Source: Aquimarina sp. RZ0 (lineage in GTDB: Bacteria; Bacteroidota; Bacteroidia; Flavobacteriales; Flavobacteriaceae). From it: a stretch of 64,000 nucleotides of DNA. Under the pieces are notes generated by a model. That model worked only from the letters and a program-made list of their open reading frames with translations, was not told the origin of the DNA and made no database searches. This document shows positions 47,017-56,780 of this stretch, one piece after another (position 1 is the first letter of the stretch; every line of letters begins with the position of its first letter). Made by a program: the position numbers and the translations under genes. Location: positions 23,000 through 86,999 of the forward strand of contig NZ_VTZU01000024.1 in NCBI RefSeq assembly GCF_008370685.1, read 5' to 3'.

Positions 47017-47643
47017 TTAGTTTTCAGAGATTTTTTCATAAATATAAGGCCCCTGGATTTTTCCCCATACTTGTTTTCGATCTGTATCATACCCCCTGTC
47101 CCAGGAAGAGATTTTATGATGAGTGATTACGATATGACTTGTGGTGTATGCCATGTTTGCTCTGAACTTGCTTAGGCACGTCCCGTTATTGGTTTTTCCT
47201 TGATAAATCGAAGAAGTTTTTTTTCTGAAATAAACATCGCATCCATCTCTGATTTTTATGCTATCAATAGATAGGTTATTAAAAACAGATAAATCCTTCC
47301 ATCCATTCAAATACTTTTTTCGGTCAGGAAGGGTATAATTAGTACTGCGAATTGTGAGACTATCCATTCTTTTTATTCTCAAAATTCTCTGATAGTATAC
47401 CTTTTCTGTATCGCTGGGGTCATAGAATTCCTGGTAAAACCAATAATCTTGTTGTTCTTTCCAGATTGGTGCGTTTGTAAGATGAATCTCAAGATATCCA
47501 GCCTCTTTGTCAGCCTGTTTTTTGGATGAAAATTCACCAGATAACAAGTTGACAAAATGATGTAACTCCGGGTCATAATTTATATTAGATTCACAACCAA
47601 GCATACATACTATTGAAGTAAAAAACATCAATAATCTTTTCAT
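47017..47643 (-). CDS. CpcT/CpeT-family lipoprotein
   Basis: 208 residues with a lipoprotein signal (MKRLLMFFTSIVCMLGC). The body follows the CpcT/CpeT (DUF1001) pattern: LSGEFSSKKQADKEAGYLEI, APIWKEQQDYWFYQEFYDPS, VYYQRILRIKR, and GCDVYFRKKTSSIYQGKTNN followed by GTCLSKF. In cyanobacteria these enzymes attach phycobilins to antenna proteins; this bacterium should have none, so the role must differ, perhaps binding a tetrapyrrole or another small ligand in the envelope. Likely monocistronic, with the −7 element TAGTTTTG on the minus strand close to the start. Confidence 0.82.
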   Translation of the reverse strand: MKRLLMFFTSIVCMLGCESNINYDPELHHFVNLLSGEFSSKKQADKEAGYLEIHLTNAPIWKEQQDYWFYQEFYDPSDTEKVYYQRILRIKRMDSLTIRSTNYTLPDRKKYLNGWKDLSVFNNLSIDSIKIRDGCDVYFRKKTSSIYQGKTNNGTCLSKFRANMAYTTSHIVITHHKISSWDRGYDTDRKQVWGKIQGPYIYEKISEN

Positions 47644-47656
47644 GCAATTCTTTTAA

Positions 47657-47664
47657 CAAAACTA
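47657..47664 (-). promoter_or_regulatory. −7 element of the CpcT/CpeT-like gene
   Basis: CAAAACTA on the plus strand is TAGTTTTG on the minus strand, a full match to TAnnTTTG, 14 bases upstream of the ATG. The transcript would have a leader of only a few bases. Confidence 0.45.
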
Positions 47665-47700
47665 ATGATTTTCTGAGGGAAACGCAATTAGACGTTGGGA

Positions 47701-49149
47701 TTAGTTGCGTTTTCCCTTGTTTGGAGTGTGATTGGCAATGTTTTTAATCATTCCTCCAAAAATAAAGTAATGAAACGGGATCATTAGATACCAATATAGT
47801 CTGCCCCAGATACCTCTCGGTCTAAACGTGGCAGTCTGATAGAGTATATTATTTTGATCAATATCAAATTCTAACCACGCCTCACCAGGAACTTTCATTT
47901 CAGCAAAAAGTAAAAGGCGTTTTCCTTCTTTATCAGCAACAAGTACTCTCCAGAAATCCAAAGCATCCCCAGAATAAACTTTATGAGGATGGGTCCTTCC
48001 TCTCCGTAAGCCAACACCTCCAAAAAACTTGTCCACATACCCTCTTATTTTCCACATCCAATCTCCATAGTACCATCCAGTTTCTCCGCCAATTGCCCAA
48101 ATTCTATCCAGTACAAGTGCCGTATTTTTTATTTTTATTTTTTTAATATCCGTTAAGCATCCTTTTTTAGGAACCGTGACATATTTTTGTATATCTTGAT
48201 CAAAACGTCCGCTAATCATAGAATCTTTCCAGCTGGATACCACCTGATTTTGTTCAATTTTGATAAATGCCAGTTCTAATGATTTAGTATACGTCATTGG
48301 TGTAATGTCCAATATTTCTTGTAGTTTGTTGTCATTAGCAATTACAGGTATTTTCATGCTGTCCACCAGATTCAGCGCAAGTTTATATGAAGTAGAGGTT
48401 ACAAAATATAACCAATAAGATGACAATTTGGGAGTCATAATCGGAAGTGTGAAAATAAATAATTTAATACCTCTTACTCTGGCATAAAGAAGAAGCATTT
48501 GCTTATACGTAATAATATTAGGGCCGCTGATATCAAAGGATTCATTATAACATAGCGGATTACCAAGTACGCCAATCATAAAATTTAGTACATCTCTAAT
48601 AGCTATGGGTTGCGTTTTGGTGTTCACCCATTTTGGGGTGATCATAAGAGGTAGTTTTTCACAAAGATCTCTAATGATTTCAAAAGAAGAGCTTCCAGAG
48701 CCTACAATGATTCCTGATCGTAATACCGTAAAATTATAATTGCCCTTATATAAGGTTTCTTCTACATTTTTTCTGGACCATAGGTGTTTTGATAAGTTTT
48801 TTTCGTTCACGATACCACTTAGGTAAATTACCTGTTTGATCGTAGTTTGAGATACATATACCGTAAAATTTTGGGCAGAGATTTCTTCTTTTTTATCAAA
48901 ATCTGTGGTCGATGAGCTCATCGAATGTATAAGATAGTAAGCTACGTCTATATTTCTGGGTAGTTTATCAGGATCCGGCGTTTCTAAAAAATCAATTTCC
49001 ATGATCGAAATTCTTTTTTTCATTTCATGATCAATAGAAAATCTATCCTGATCTCTTACACAACAAATTATTTCGTGATCAGCTTCCAGCAAAAGTGGTA
49101 AGATTCTCATACCGATATATCCGTTTGCTCCCGTAAGTAAAATGCGCAT
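47701..49149 (-). CDS. SDR-type NAD(P)-binding protein with C-terminal DUF2867
   Basis: 482 residues. The N-terminal half is an atypical short-chain dehydrogenase fold: MRILLTGANGYIGMRILPLL carries the GxxGYIG dinucleotide motif, and FTVLRSGIIVGSGSSSFEII follows. The C-terminal part (about 320-480) is DUF2867-like, with GGETGWYYGDWMWKIRGYVD and PGEAWLEFDID. Members are often labelled NAD(P)H-binding or complex I assembly-like proteins; no substrate is known. It is divergent from argS, separated by about 140 bases. Confidence 0.88.
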   Translation of the reverse strand: MRILLTGANGYIGMRILPLLLEADHEIICCVRDQDRFSIDHEMKKRISIMEIDFLETPDPDKLPRNIDVAYYLIHSMSSSTTDFDKKEEISAQNFTVYVSQTTIKQVIYLSGIVNEKNLSKHLWSRKNVEETLYKGNYNFTVLRSGIIVGSGSSSFEIIRDLCEKLPLMITPKWVNTKTQPIAIRDVLNFMIGVLGNPLCYNESFDISGPNIITYKQMLLLYARVRGIKLFIFTLPIMTPKLSSYWLYFVTSTSYKLALNLVDSMKIPVIANDNKLQEILDITPMTYTKSLELAFIKIEQNQVVSSWKDSMISGRFDQDIQKYVTVPKKGCLTDIKKIKIKNTALVLDRIWAIGGETGWYYGDWMWKIRGYVDKFFGGVGLRRGRTHPHKVYSGDALDFWRVLVADKEGKRLLLFAEMKVPGEAWLEFDIDQNNILYQTATFRPRGIWGRLYWYLMIPFHYFIFGGMIKNIANHTPNKGKRN

Positions 49150-49249
49150 CTTTTTAGGGATAAGTTACAAATAATTACTTGTCTGGAAAAGTTTGAAAGC
49201 TGTGAATGAATTGATATCAATAGAAAGCGGTATAAGATTATATTTCTAC

Positions 49250-49257
49250 TATCTTTG
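49250..49257 (+). promoter_or_regulatory. −7 promoter element of argS
   Basis: TATCTTTG fits TAnnTTTG and lies 35 bases before the ATG at 49292. Because it lies inside a longer possible reading frame that starts at TTG, it supports the shorter argS start. Confidence 0.7.
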
Positions 49258-49291
49258 CTGCCTGATTTTTATATCAAACATCATAATAACA

Positions 49292-51070
49292 ATGACATTA
49301 CAGCAAAGCATTTCAGAAAAGGTAAAATTAGCAGTACAAGAATTGTATCAGGCAAACTTAGCATCAGTAGAATTACAAGGAACTCGTAAAGAGTTCGATG
49401 GTGATATTACTGTGGTTGTTTTTCCGATGTTGAGAGTCATAAAAGGGAATCCTGTACAGATAGGAGAGGCAATAGGAGCATATCTGGTAGCAAATGTATC
49501 AGAAATAAATTCTTATAATGTAGTCAAAGGCTTTCTTAACTTGGTTATTGACGATCAGTATTACCTTAATTTCTTTGCAGAAATTAAAAATATACATCAC
49601 TATGGTTTTGTAACTTCAGGTTCTGATCAAAAGGCAGTGATGGTCGAATATTCTTCTCCTAATACCAATAAACCATTGCATTTGGGACATATTAGAAATA
49701 ATTTATTAGGCTATGCGGTTGCCGAAATCATTAAAGCTAGTGGTAAGAAGGTATATAAAACTCAGATAATTAATGATAGAGGCATTCATATTTGTAAAAG
49801 TATGATAGCCTGGCAAAAGTATGGTAATGAGGAAACTCCGGAGTCTACAGGTCTCAAAGGAGATAAGTTAGTAGGGAATTATTATGTAAAGTTTGATCAG
49901 GAATATAAAAAGGAAGTAGCAGCACTAGTCAGTACTGGTAAAACAGAAGAAGAAGCAAAAACAGAAGCTCCATTTCTAAAAGAAGCTCAGGAGATGCTAA
50001 GAAAATGGGAGGCAGGAGATACTGAGGTTGTAAAACTTTGGAAAATGATGAACGAATGGGTGTATGCTGGTTTCGAACAAACCTATAAATCATTAGGTGT
50101 AGATTTTGATAGTTATTATTATGAAAGTAATACGTACCTTTTAGGAAAAGATACGATTCAGGAAGGCTTGGATAAAGGTGTGTTTTTTAGAAAAGAAGAT
50201 GGTTCTGTCTGGTGTGACCTCACTGATGAAGGCCTGGATGAAAAGATAGTACTGCGTAGTGATGGTACAGCAGTGTATATGACTCAGGATATAGGTACTG
50301 CCATACAAAGGGTAAAAGACAAGCCTGATATTGGCGGTATGATCTATACCGTAGGTAATGAGCAAGATTATCATTTTAAGGTATTGTTCCAAATTCTCAA
50401 AAAATTAGGATATGATTGGTCTGAAAACCTGTATCACCTGAGTTATGGAATGGTTGATTTGCCTAGCGGTAAAATGAAAAGTAGAGAAGGAACGGTAGTG
50501 GATGCTGATGATTTAATTACAGAAATGGCAACAACAGCAGGAGAAATTTCTAAAGAATTAGGAAAGTTAGACGGGTATTCTGAAGAAGAAAAGAGTGATG
50601 TATATGGCACTATAGGTTTAGGAGCTCTGAAATATTATATATTAAAAGTAGATCCAAAGAAAAGAATATTGTTTAACCCAGAGGAGTCTGTGGATTTTCA
50701 AGGAAATACCGGACCGTTTATTCAGTATACCTATGCCAGAATACAAGCTATTTTGCGCAAAGCTACGTTTGACTATACGCCAGTCGTTCTGCATATAGCA
50801 TTAGAAGCAAAAGAAAAAGAATTAATCAAACAGTTAGAGCTATACCCTGAGATCATCCAACACGCAGCACAGGAATTAAGCCCGGCTATTATTGCTAATT
50901 ATACCTATGATCTGGTAAAAGCATATAACTCATTTTTTCAGAATGTATCTATATTTGGAGCAGATTCTGAAGATGAAAAAATATTTAGAGTTCAACTTTC
51001 TGCATCAGTCGGAGCAACTATAAAATCTGCCTTTGGTCTTTTAGGGATTCAGGTTCCGGAGCGCATGTAA
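49292..51070 (+). CDS. argS: arginyl-tRNA synthetase
   Basis: 592 residues from the ATG at 49292 (MTLQQSISEKVKLAVQELYQ). A frame extended 33 codons upstream from a TTG is rejected because it adds non-conserved sequence over the promoter. Class I synthetase: HIGH-type motif in NKPLHLGHIRNNLLGYAVAE (near 129-132), KMSKS-like loop as SGKMKSREGTVVDADD (near 394), and the C-terminal DALR anticodon-binding domain with TGPFIQYTYARIQAILRKA. It charges tRNA-Arg. Confidence 0.98.
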   Translation: MTLQQSISEKVKLAVQELYQANLASVELQGTRKEFDGDITVVVFPMLRVIKGNPVQIGEAIGAYLVANVSEINSYNVVKGFLNLVIDDQYYLNFFAEIKNIHHYGFVTSGSDQKAVMVEYSSPNTNKPLHLGHIRNNLLGYAVAEIIKASGKKVYKTQIINDRGIHICKSMIAWQKYGNEETPESTGLKGDKLVGNYYVKFDQEYKKEVAALVSTGKTEEEAKTEAPFLKEAQEMLRKWEAGDTEVVKLWKMMNEWVYAGFEQTYKSLGVDFDSYYYESNTYLLGKDTIQEGLDKGVFFRKEDGSVWCDLTDEGLDEKIVLRSDGTAVYMTQDIGTAIQRVKDKPDIGGMIYTVGNEQDYHFKVLFQILKKLGYDWSENLYHLSYGMVDLPSGKMKSREGTVVDADDLITEMATTAGEISKELGKLDGYSEEEKSDVYGTIGLGALKYYILKVDPKKRILFNPEESVDFQGNTGPFIQYTYARIQAILRKATFDYTPVVLHIALEAKEKELIKQLELYPEIIQHAAQELSPAIIANYTYDLVKAYNSFFQNVSIFGADSEDEKIFRVQLSASVGATIKSAFGLLGIQVPERM

Positions 51071-51201
51071 CCAAAGTAATTGGGACTTTAAGATAGTGTA
51101 GCATAGGTGTTTTTGTGTTTTTTTTCTAAACAGATAGTTGGGGAATAATTCAATACCCAGATGTAACACTATGAATATGAAGTGAAAAACAATAGTTATA
51201 T

Positions 51202-51281
51202 AACTCATATGAGTTTATCTGTATTTGTGATATGTTTTTTTAGTTAAAATCATGTCTTTTTATACTTTTTTTAACTAAAAA
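51202..51281. promoter_or_regulatory. two inverted repeats between argS and the GNAT gene
   Basis: AACTCATATGAGTT (51202-51215) is a perfect 14-bp palindrome. Further on, a 12-bp arm pair, TTTTTAGTTAAA (51237-51248) and TTTAACTAAAAA (51270-51281), can form a hairpin with a 21-base loop. The first could be a dimeric repressor site; the second could act as a weak terminator of argS. The remaining gap shows no coding sequence. Confidence 0.4.
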
Positions 51282-51368
51282 TTTTATTCTAAAATCTTTT
51301 ACCCCTATTTTTATGTAAAATGTCGTTTTACCCTAATAAAAAGAAGCTTTTCTTCTGTTTTTTAATCA

Positions 51369-51836
51369 ATGAAGTATCAAATTTCAAGAGCAACTGATAG
51401 TGATTTACCTTTAATGCAACGTTTGTTTTATCAAACAGTAACCATCTATGGTTCCAAAATTTTCACGAAATCCGAAGTGAAAATATACTCCAGACTCGCA
51501 ACAGATAAAAAATATTGGAAACAAAAATTTATTAGCGATTTTGTGTATAATGCAAAATTAAATGGAGAAATTGTAGGTTCTTTTTTGTTGAATAATGATG
51601 GAACTATAGATTACATATTTGTTCATCAGAACTATCAAGGGCGGGGTATTGCCAGAAAATTATACGAAACGATAGAACAGGTAGCAAAAGAATCCGGTAT
51701 TGATACCTTAACTACAAAAGTAAATACTATAACGAGGTCTTTTTTTGAGAAACACGGTTTTAAAATAATTGAAAATGTAAAAAAGATTGCCGGAGGGGGA
51801 GAAGAGATTGTGTATAGTGGAGTAAAAAAACTTTAA
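51369..51836 (+). CDS. GNAT-family N-acetyltransferase
   Basis: 155 residues with the acetyl-CoA site FVHQNYQGRGIARKLYETIE (the Q/RxxGxG/A loop) and the C-terminal RSFFEKHGFKIIENVKKIAG strand-helix. The N-terminus is unusual for its loop around YQTVTIYGSKIF-like sequence but fits GNAT strand 1. The substrate cannot be told. Its stop overlaps by four bases the end of the convergent TonB-receptor gene, so there is no room for separate terminators. Confidence 0.88.
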   Translation: MKYQISRATDSDLPLMQRLFYQTVTIYGSKIFTKSEVKIYSRLATDKKYWKQKFISDFVYNAKLNGEIVGSFLLNNDGTIDYIFVHQNYQGRGIARKLYETIEQVAKESGIDTLTTKVNTITRSFFEKHGFKIIENVKKIAGGGEEIVYSGVKKL

Positions 51837-54334
51837 AAGGTAAGCCTGAACACCATATTAGGAGTAAAACCTAATCCCAATTGTTGTACTTCTTCAAGTG
51901 TGTTTTGGTCAGTAATCCTATAATAATTATTAGAAATATTTTTTTGGTTTAGTATGTTCCATACAGATAAACCCGCTAAAGCTTTGATTTTATTGGTAAT
52001 CTTAAAATTGTAGGTAGCAGAAAGATCTATTCTCATATAGTCCTTTAATCGAGAATTATTAGCATTTTGATAATTTATATTGTTATTCTCGATGCTGTTG
52101 TCTGGATTAGGGATTGTGGTAGGCTTTCCGCTATGCCAATTAATACCACTGGAAAGCTTAAAGTTTTTGAGATTATATGCAGTTGCAAAATTTATATTAT
52201 GCTTGATATCAATATTATTTGGGAAATTAGTTTCTGCTAAATTATTAAATGAATACTCATTATCTGCATAGGAATAGCTCAACCAGGTGCTGAAATTTTT
52301 AAACCTTTTATTGATAAGAAAATCAATACCAGTTACGGTATAGCTTCCGTGATCTCTTTCAAACTCAAATTGATTCTGAAACCCCTGGCTTCGGGTAATG
52401 ATTCCTTTTACGTTTTTGTAATAAAAATCGGTACTGATAAGCCAATTATAATGATTATAGCTTACGCCAATAGAGGTTTGCTCACTTTTGATGATAGGGA
52501 TGTCATCATTATTAGATACTATCCATCTTCGGTTTTCGATACCCAAAAAATCATTTTGTAGATCAATGATCTGTGAGGTTGTTTGATTTTTAATTTCTCC
52601 TAAAACTTCTAAGGTAAAATGATTGGCAAAACGTTTATGAAAACTAAGCCTGGGCTCAAACGCGTATGTATCGAATTTTTCAAAATAATTAAGGCGCACG
52701 CCAATATTTAGATTGGTATTGCCAGAATCAGACGTGTAGGTTGCTTCAGAAAAAAGACTATGAGTTCTGATCACCTCTTTGGAACGATCTCTAAAGGTAG
52801 GATTGTCTATATCTTGTAAGTTTGATATTCCGGTTTCATTAAATTGATACCCATTTTTTATGCTGAATTGATTATTCATTACAAGTGAAGTATTAATTTT
52901 TAATCCACTTTCTAATACATCATTTTCTTGTAACAGCCTTTGATTGTTTTCGATGTCAGAATTGATGGCTTGCAGGCTATAGTTGGTACCGTAGAGTAAT
53001 ACATCGCTTTTAAAAAAAGTATTCCAGTTTCGTTGATATAAAATACCACCCGCACTATTATTTTGTTTGGCACTACTTTCTCTAAAAATATCAGTTTCAT
53101 TTATCATCGAGTTTTCCTGAAATACTAAATTATTATGCATAACAATAGCGTTTACTTTTATAAGGTCTTTTGGTGTTACCTGATATAACCAGCGCACACT
53201 TGCATCATAAAAGGAAAATTGATCATTAGAGTTGTTATTATTGATGACTTCTGTATCCTGAAAAGCTTTATCAAAATATTGATCATAAGTAGGGGTTTCT
53301 ATAAGCTCATTTATAGAATGTCTTATCGCAAATTGCAAGGATGATTTTTTGTTTATAGGGGTATCAATATATGCGTCTGCACTAATAAGATTAAGCCCAA
53401 TACTGGCATCAAGATTTTGATTAATGGTATTACTGGTGTTCATCGAGATCACACTGGAAACACCATCTCCATATACAGCACTAGAGCCATTTTTGAAGAG
53501 TTGTACGTTTTTTGTTAAATATGGATTAAAAGCCGAAATCAATCCAAAAAAATGACCGGATTGATACATCTTAATTCCATCCCATAGTATTAAATTTTGA
53601 TCGTTGGTTCCACCTCTGACATTGATATCAGAAACGGTTTCATTTACACTTAGAATCCCAGGCAATGCCTGAATAGTTTGTAACAAATCAGGCTCGATTA
53701 ATCCCGGTAGTATCCCAAAATTATTGTAGTCGATTGTTATAGAACCATCAGCTTGTTTATCAATACCTTTAACTAGATAATCACTTAAAATGACTTCGTT
53801 CAGGTACTCTACTTTTGGAATTAATCTTAATGTTTTACAAGGTTTGCCTCTTATATCATTAGCTGATATGGTACGTGTTTTATATCCTAAATGGGTAATA
53901 GTAATAATCTCATTAAGAGAAGTAACTTTTAGCATAAACTCACCTTGATCATTACTAATCGTAGTTTTATTTTTACTTTTAATTGTTACCTCAGATATGG
54001 TAATATTATTTTGGTCTTTAACAGTTCCACATATTTGATAAACTGTATCTCGAAGGCTTACAGTGATCGTGTTTTTATCAAGAATTATATACCTGAAAGG
54101 AGTTGCTTCTTCTAAATAGTTGATGGTTTCTTCCAGCATAAGTGTATCAGAAGGTTTGTGTATTCTAATACTTTCCAACTCTTTATCCACATAGGAGAAA
54201 CTATATCCGAATTTTTCTTGAATATTGTTTAAAATTGATATAAGAGGAACCCGTTCTTTTTCTGTTTGAGAATAAGATCGAAAAAGAATACAGTTCAGGA
54301 GAGTAAATAAAACGAGGATTTTTGTTTCGATCAC
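51833..54334 (-). CDS. STN-domain TonB-dependent receptor
   Basis: 833 residues: signal peptide, STN domain (about 25-95; GYSFSYVDKELESIRIHKPS), a carboxypeptidase-like regulatory domain (110-195; QICGTVKDQNNITISEVTIK), a plug (200-320; LLQTIQALPGILSVNETVSD, INVRGGTNDQNLILWDGIKM), and a barrel ending in GFTPNMVFRLTF. The STN domain is the part that signals to FecR when ligand is bound. It overlaps the upstream fecR gene by four bases (ATGA), a sign of coupled translation. The ligand is unknown. Confidence 0.93.
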   Translation of the reverse strand: MIETKILVLFTLLNCILFRSYSQTEKERVPLISILNNIQEKFGYSFSYVDKELESIRIHKPSDTLMLEETINYLEEATPFRYIILDKNTITVSLRDTVYQICGTVKDQNNITISEVTIKSKNKTTISNDQGEFMLKVTSLNEIITITHLGYKTRTISANDIRGKPCKTLRLIPKVEYLNEVILSDYLVKGIDKQADGSITIDYNNFGILPGLIEPDLLQTIQALPGILSVNETVSDINVRGGTNDQNLILWDGIKMYQSGHFFGLISAFNPYLTKNVQLFKNGSSAVYGDGVSSVISMNTSNTINQNLDASIGLNLISADAYIDTPINKKSSLQFAIRHSINELIETPTYDQYFDKAFQDTEVINNNNSNDQFSFYDASVRWLYQVTPKDLIKVNAIVMHNNLVFQENSMINETDIFRESSAKQNNSAGGILYQRNWNTFFKSDVLLYGTNYSLQAINSDIENNQRLLQENDVLESGLKINTSLVMNNQFSIKNGYQFNETGISNLQDIDNPTFRDRSKEVIRTHSLFSEATYTSDSGNTNLNIGVRLNYFEKFDTYAFEPRLSFHKRFANHFTLEVLGEIKNQTTSQIIDLQNDFLGIENRRWIVSNNDDIPIIKSEQTSIGVSYNHYNWLISTDFYYKNVKGIITRSQGFQNQFEFERDHGSYTVTGIDFLINKRFKNFSTWLSYSYADNEYSFNNLAETNFPNNIDIKHNINFATAYNLKNFKLSSGINWHSGKPTTIPNPDNSIENNNINYQNANNSRLKDYMRIDLSATYNFKITNKIKALAGLSVWNILNQKNISNNYYRITDQNTLEEVQQLGLGFTPNMVFRLTF

Positions 54335-55236
54335 TCCTTATATAAAGTTACATTTTCATGGTTAATAGTATAATTCAGACGCATTGGTATCGTAATAGAC
54401 TGCACTGCCGTTTGAATGTCTGAATGTACAAAATTACCAGTAAAAAGAATAGTAGGATCAACATTTTTTGTCGTCACCGTTATATTATATTGTCTTTCTA
54501 ATTCTTCAATAATTTGCGAAAAAGGAACACTGACAAAAGAACTTCTGTTTTCTGTCCAATCTGGTTTGCTTAAAGAAAAGGGCGTATTCGTCAGAGAACC
54601 ATCAATTACTTTAATTAGGTTTCCAGGAGGAAGTTCGATGGTGTTATTATCAAATGTAACACGTACTAAGCCCTCATAACAGCGAACTTCAAAATAATGA
54701 TCTCTTTGTTTTACATTAAATTGAGTACCGAGGACTGTTACAATTCCTGAAGAAGTATGTACCTCAAACTTTTTACCTTTAGCTACTTTAAAAAAAGCTT
54801 CTCCATCTAAGGTTAGCTTTCGCTGTGTTTTCCATTTTTTTTCATTGTAAACTATTGTAGATCCAGCATTTAGATTTACAGAAGATGCACCAGGCAATTC
54901 AAAAGCTTTTTTCTCGGCGGCCAATGTTTTGATAGAAGTATTATATTCATTGATAAAAGCAAAATACACGCCTAATACCACAACAAAAATTGCAGCTATT
55001 CTCAAGAAAACTACCTTATACATATTTTTATGAGCAGTGTTTTTGTGAGAAGAGATATATGTAGTAAGCTCTTGAAAATTTTCTTCTACATTAAAGACCG
55101 GAGCCTTAAATTTCTTGGCGGTTTCGGATATTTTCACATAAGAATCAAAGACGTCTAAGCTCATAAACGTCTCTGATTCCTGCTTAGTAAGTTGATCATT
55201 ATTCAACCACTTTTTTGTAAGATCTTCCTTTTTCAT
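54331..55236 (-). CDS. FecR-family anti-sigma factor
   Basis: 301 residues. Cytosolic N-terminus (1-70) that would hold the sigma factor, one membrane helix (about 73-95; FLRIAAIFVVVLGVYFAFI), the periplasmic FecR domain with FELPGASSVNLNAGSTIVYN and LDGEAFFKVAKGKKFEVHTS, and a C-terminal DUF4974-type domain (VPFSQIIEELERQYNITVTT) that contacts the receptor's STN domain. It lies between the sigma and receptor genes, the standard order. Confidence 0.94.
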   Translation of the reverse strand: MKKEDLTKKWLNNDQLTKQESETFMSLDVFDSYVKISETAKKFKAPVFNVEENFQELTTYISSHKNTAHKNMYKVVFLRIAAIFVVVLGVYFAFINEYNTSIKTLAAEKKAFELPGASSVNLNAGSTIVYNEKKWKTQRKLTLDGEAFFKVAKGKKFEVHTSSGIVTVLGTQFNVKQRDHYFEVRCYEGLVRVTFDNNTIELPPGNLIKVIDGSLTNTPFSLSKPDWTENRSSFVSVPFSQIIEELERQYNITVTTKNVDPTILFTGNFVHSDIQTAVQSITIPMRLNYTINHENVTLYKE

Positions 55237-55299
55237 AACAAGTTTACTAGTATTATAACAATCTTAGAATAAAAACTCCTACCTTATTTTTCATTTTTT

Positions 55300-55815
55300 T
55301 TAGATTCCATCAATATCTTTTCTCAATTTTTCCAGTGCTCCATAAATTCTTTTTTCTACGGCCTTTCTGGAAATACCCAGTAAATCAGCAATTTCCTTAT
55401 GTTTTTTGCCTTCTGTTCGATTCATAAGAAATGCCACTCGCTGGGGTTCTGTTAAATTGGCTAATGCTTTTTGATATTTTTGTAGATATTCTTTTTCTTC
55501 TAAAATGAATTGAGGATTTTGGTTGGTACTATCATTAGTTTTGAATTGCTGATAGTTCAATTTTATTTTATCGTGCTTTATTTGGTTCAATGTTAGATTA
55601 TTGGCAACTGTAAAAAGAAAACTTTTAGCTTTTTGGAGTGGTGTTTTTTTACAATTATCCCATAATTTTATAAATGCTTCTTGTACTTGATCTTTTGGAT
55701 TTATATGGTCACCATATTTGTAATAAATAAAATCGTGAAGGTTTTTGGAATGTTTTTTAAAAAGCTCAGAAAACAATTTTTCATCACAAACATTCTCGAA
55801 CAAATCTTTTGGCAT
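55300..55815 (-). CDS. FecI-like ECF RNA polymerase sigma factor
   Basis: 171 residues with sigma region 2 (LFKKHSKNLHDFIYYKYGDH, QVQEAFIKLWDNC) and region 4 (NLTEPQRVAFLMNRTEGKKH, KEIADLLGISRKAVEKRIYG). Such factors transcribe their receptor operon after a signal passes receptor to FecR. It is first in the leftward set, 63 bases before fecR. The divergent 98-base region upstream is shared with the lipoprotein gene on the other strand. Confidence 0.94.
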   Translation of the reverse strand: MPKDLFENVCDEKLFSELFKKHSKNLHDFIYYKYGDHINPKDQVQEAFIKLWDNCKKTPLQKAKSFLFTVANNLTLNQIKHDKIKLNYQQFKTNDSTNQNPQFILEEKEYLQKYQKALANLTEPQRVAFLMNRTEGKKHKEIADLLGISRKAVEKRIYGALEKLRKDIDGI

Positions 55816-55913
55816 TGTAATTATTTTTTTTTAAAATTAAAAAAAAACTTATCCAGAGTGGGAGTTTTGATGACTTAATTGTTATAATAACAAACAAAAG
55901 CTAGAAAAAGGTT

Positions 55914-56585
55914 ATGAAAAAGGAAATGAGATGGAGGTTCGGGATGGTACTCTTTTTTTCAATTGTATTGATGAGTTGTCAGGAAGAAGAAAGAGAATTG
56001 ATTGATCCTACCATAGATGATGCAATTCCGATAGATTCTAGATTAGCTAACATTATGAAAAATGTAGTGACTCATGATGGATCTTTTGATGATATTATAG
56101 ATAAAGGAAATTGTTATAGTATCAATTTACCATATACAATACATGTGAATGAACAGGAAAAAATAATTAGTCAATTAGAAGATTACAATCAATTAAGTTT
56201 GTCTGACCACATCTTGATTGAATTTCCTATTACAATAACAAGACATGATTATGAAGAGCTGTTTATAGAAAATCAGCAGCAATTGGATAGGTTGGCTGCC
56301 ACCTGTCTTACAACAGATGATGATATAGAATGTGTTGATTTTGTGTACCCTTTCAGGTTTGTAACCTTTAATCCGGATACAAATATATTTAATACTGTCG
56401 AGGCTATACACGATACTCAGGTTTTTGGTTTTATGGAAGACCTTGAAGATAATACTGTCGTAGCTATTAAGTATCCAATCCAGCTATTAGTATACAATAA
56501 CCAAAATATGGACGCTACCCATAACGAAGAATTATTAGCTACTATTCTGGAATTCGCAAAATCTTGTGATGAAAATGATGAATAG
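55914..56585 (+). CDS. small acidic lipoprotein of unknown function
   Basis: 223 residues with lipoprotein signal (MRWRFGMVLFFSIVLMSC, lipobox LMSC) and then an acidic stretch. The body (GNCYSINLPYTIHVNEQEKI, HILIEFPITITRHDYEELFI, VDFVYPFRFVTFN) looks like a conserved Bacteroidota envelope domain, with two strands repeating a YPF/YP pattern, but I cannot name it. It is divergent from the sigma factor gene and is followed by its own terminator. Location suggests a surface partner of the receptor set. Confidence 0.75.
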   Translation: MKKEMRWRFGMVLFFSIVLMSCQEEERELIDPTIDDAIPIDSRLANIMKNVVTHDGSFDDIIDKGNCYSINLPYTIHVNEQEKIISQLEDYNQLSLSDHILIEFPITITRHDYEELFIENQQQLDRLAATCLTTDDDIECVDFVYPFRFVTFNPDTNIFNTVEAIHDTQVFGFMEDLEDNTVVAIKYPIQLLVYNNQNMDATHNEELLATILEFAKSCDENDE

Positions 56586-56627
56586 TTAATTTTTATACTA
56601 TAAATTGCTTCTCACGTTGTTATTAAG

Positions 56628-56656
56628 AAGACTATTTCCGGAATAGTCTTTTTTTT
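56628..56656 (+). terminator. intrinsic terminator of the small lipoprotein gene
   Basis: AAGACTATT pairs perfectly with AATAGTCTT around TCCGG, followed by a run of Ts. Confidence 0.92.
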
Positions 56657-56780
56657 GTTTAACTTTTTAACTAAAACAGTAAACAAAAAGTTAAATAAAT
56701 GCTAAATCAATTTCTTAGGGTAAGAGTTTTTTATTCTGAGTTGTTTAATCCTCGAACAGTTAATTAATAATCATAAACCA

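Noticed and set aside
49193..49291. Upstream TTG start for argS
   Set aside because: The 33 added residues are not ArgS-like and cover a good −7 promoter element, so the ATG at 49292 is used.
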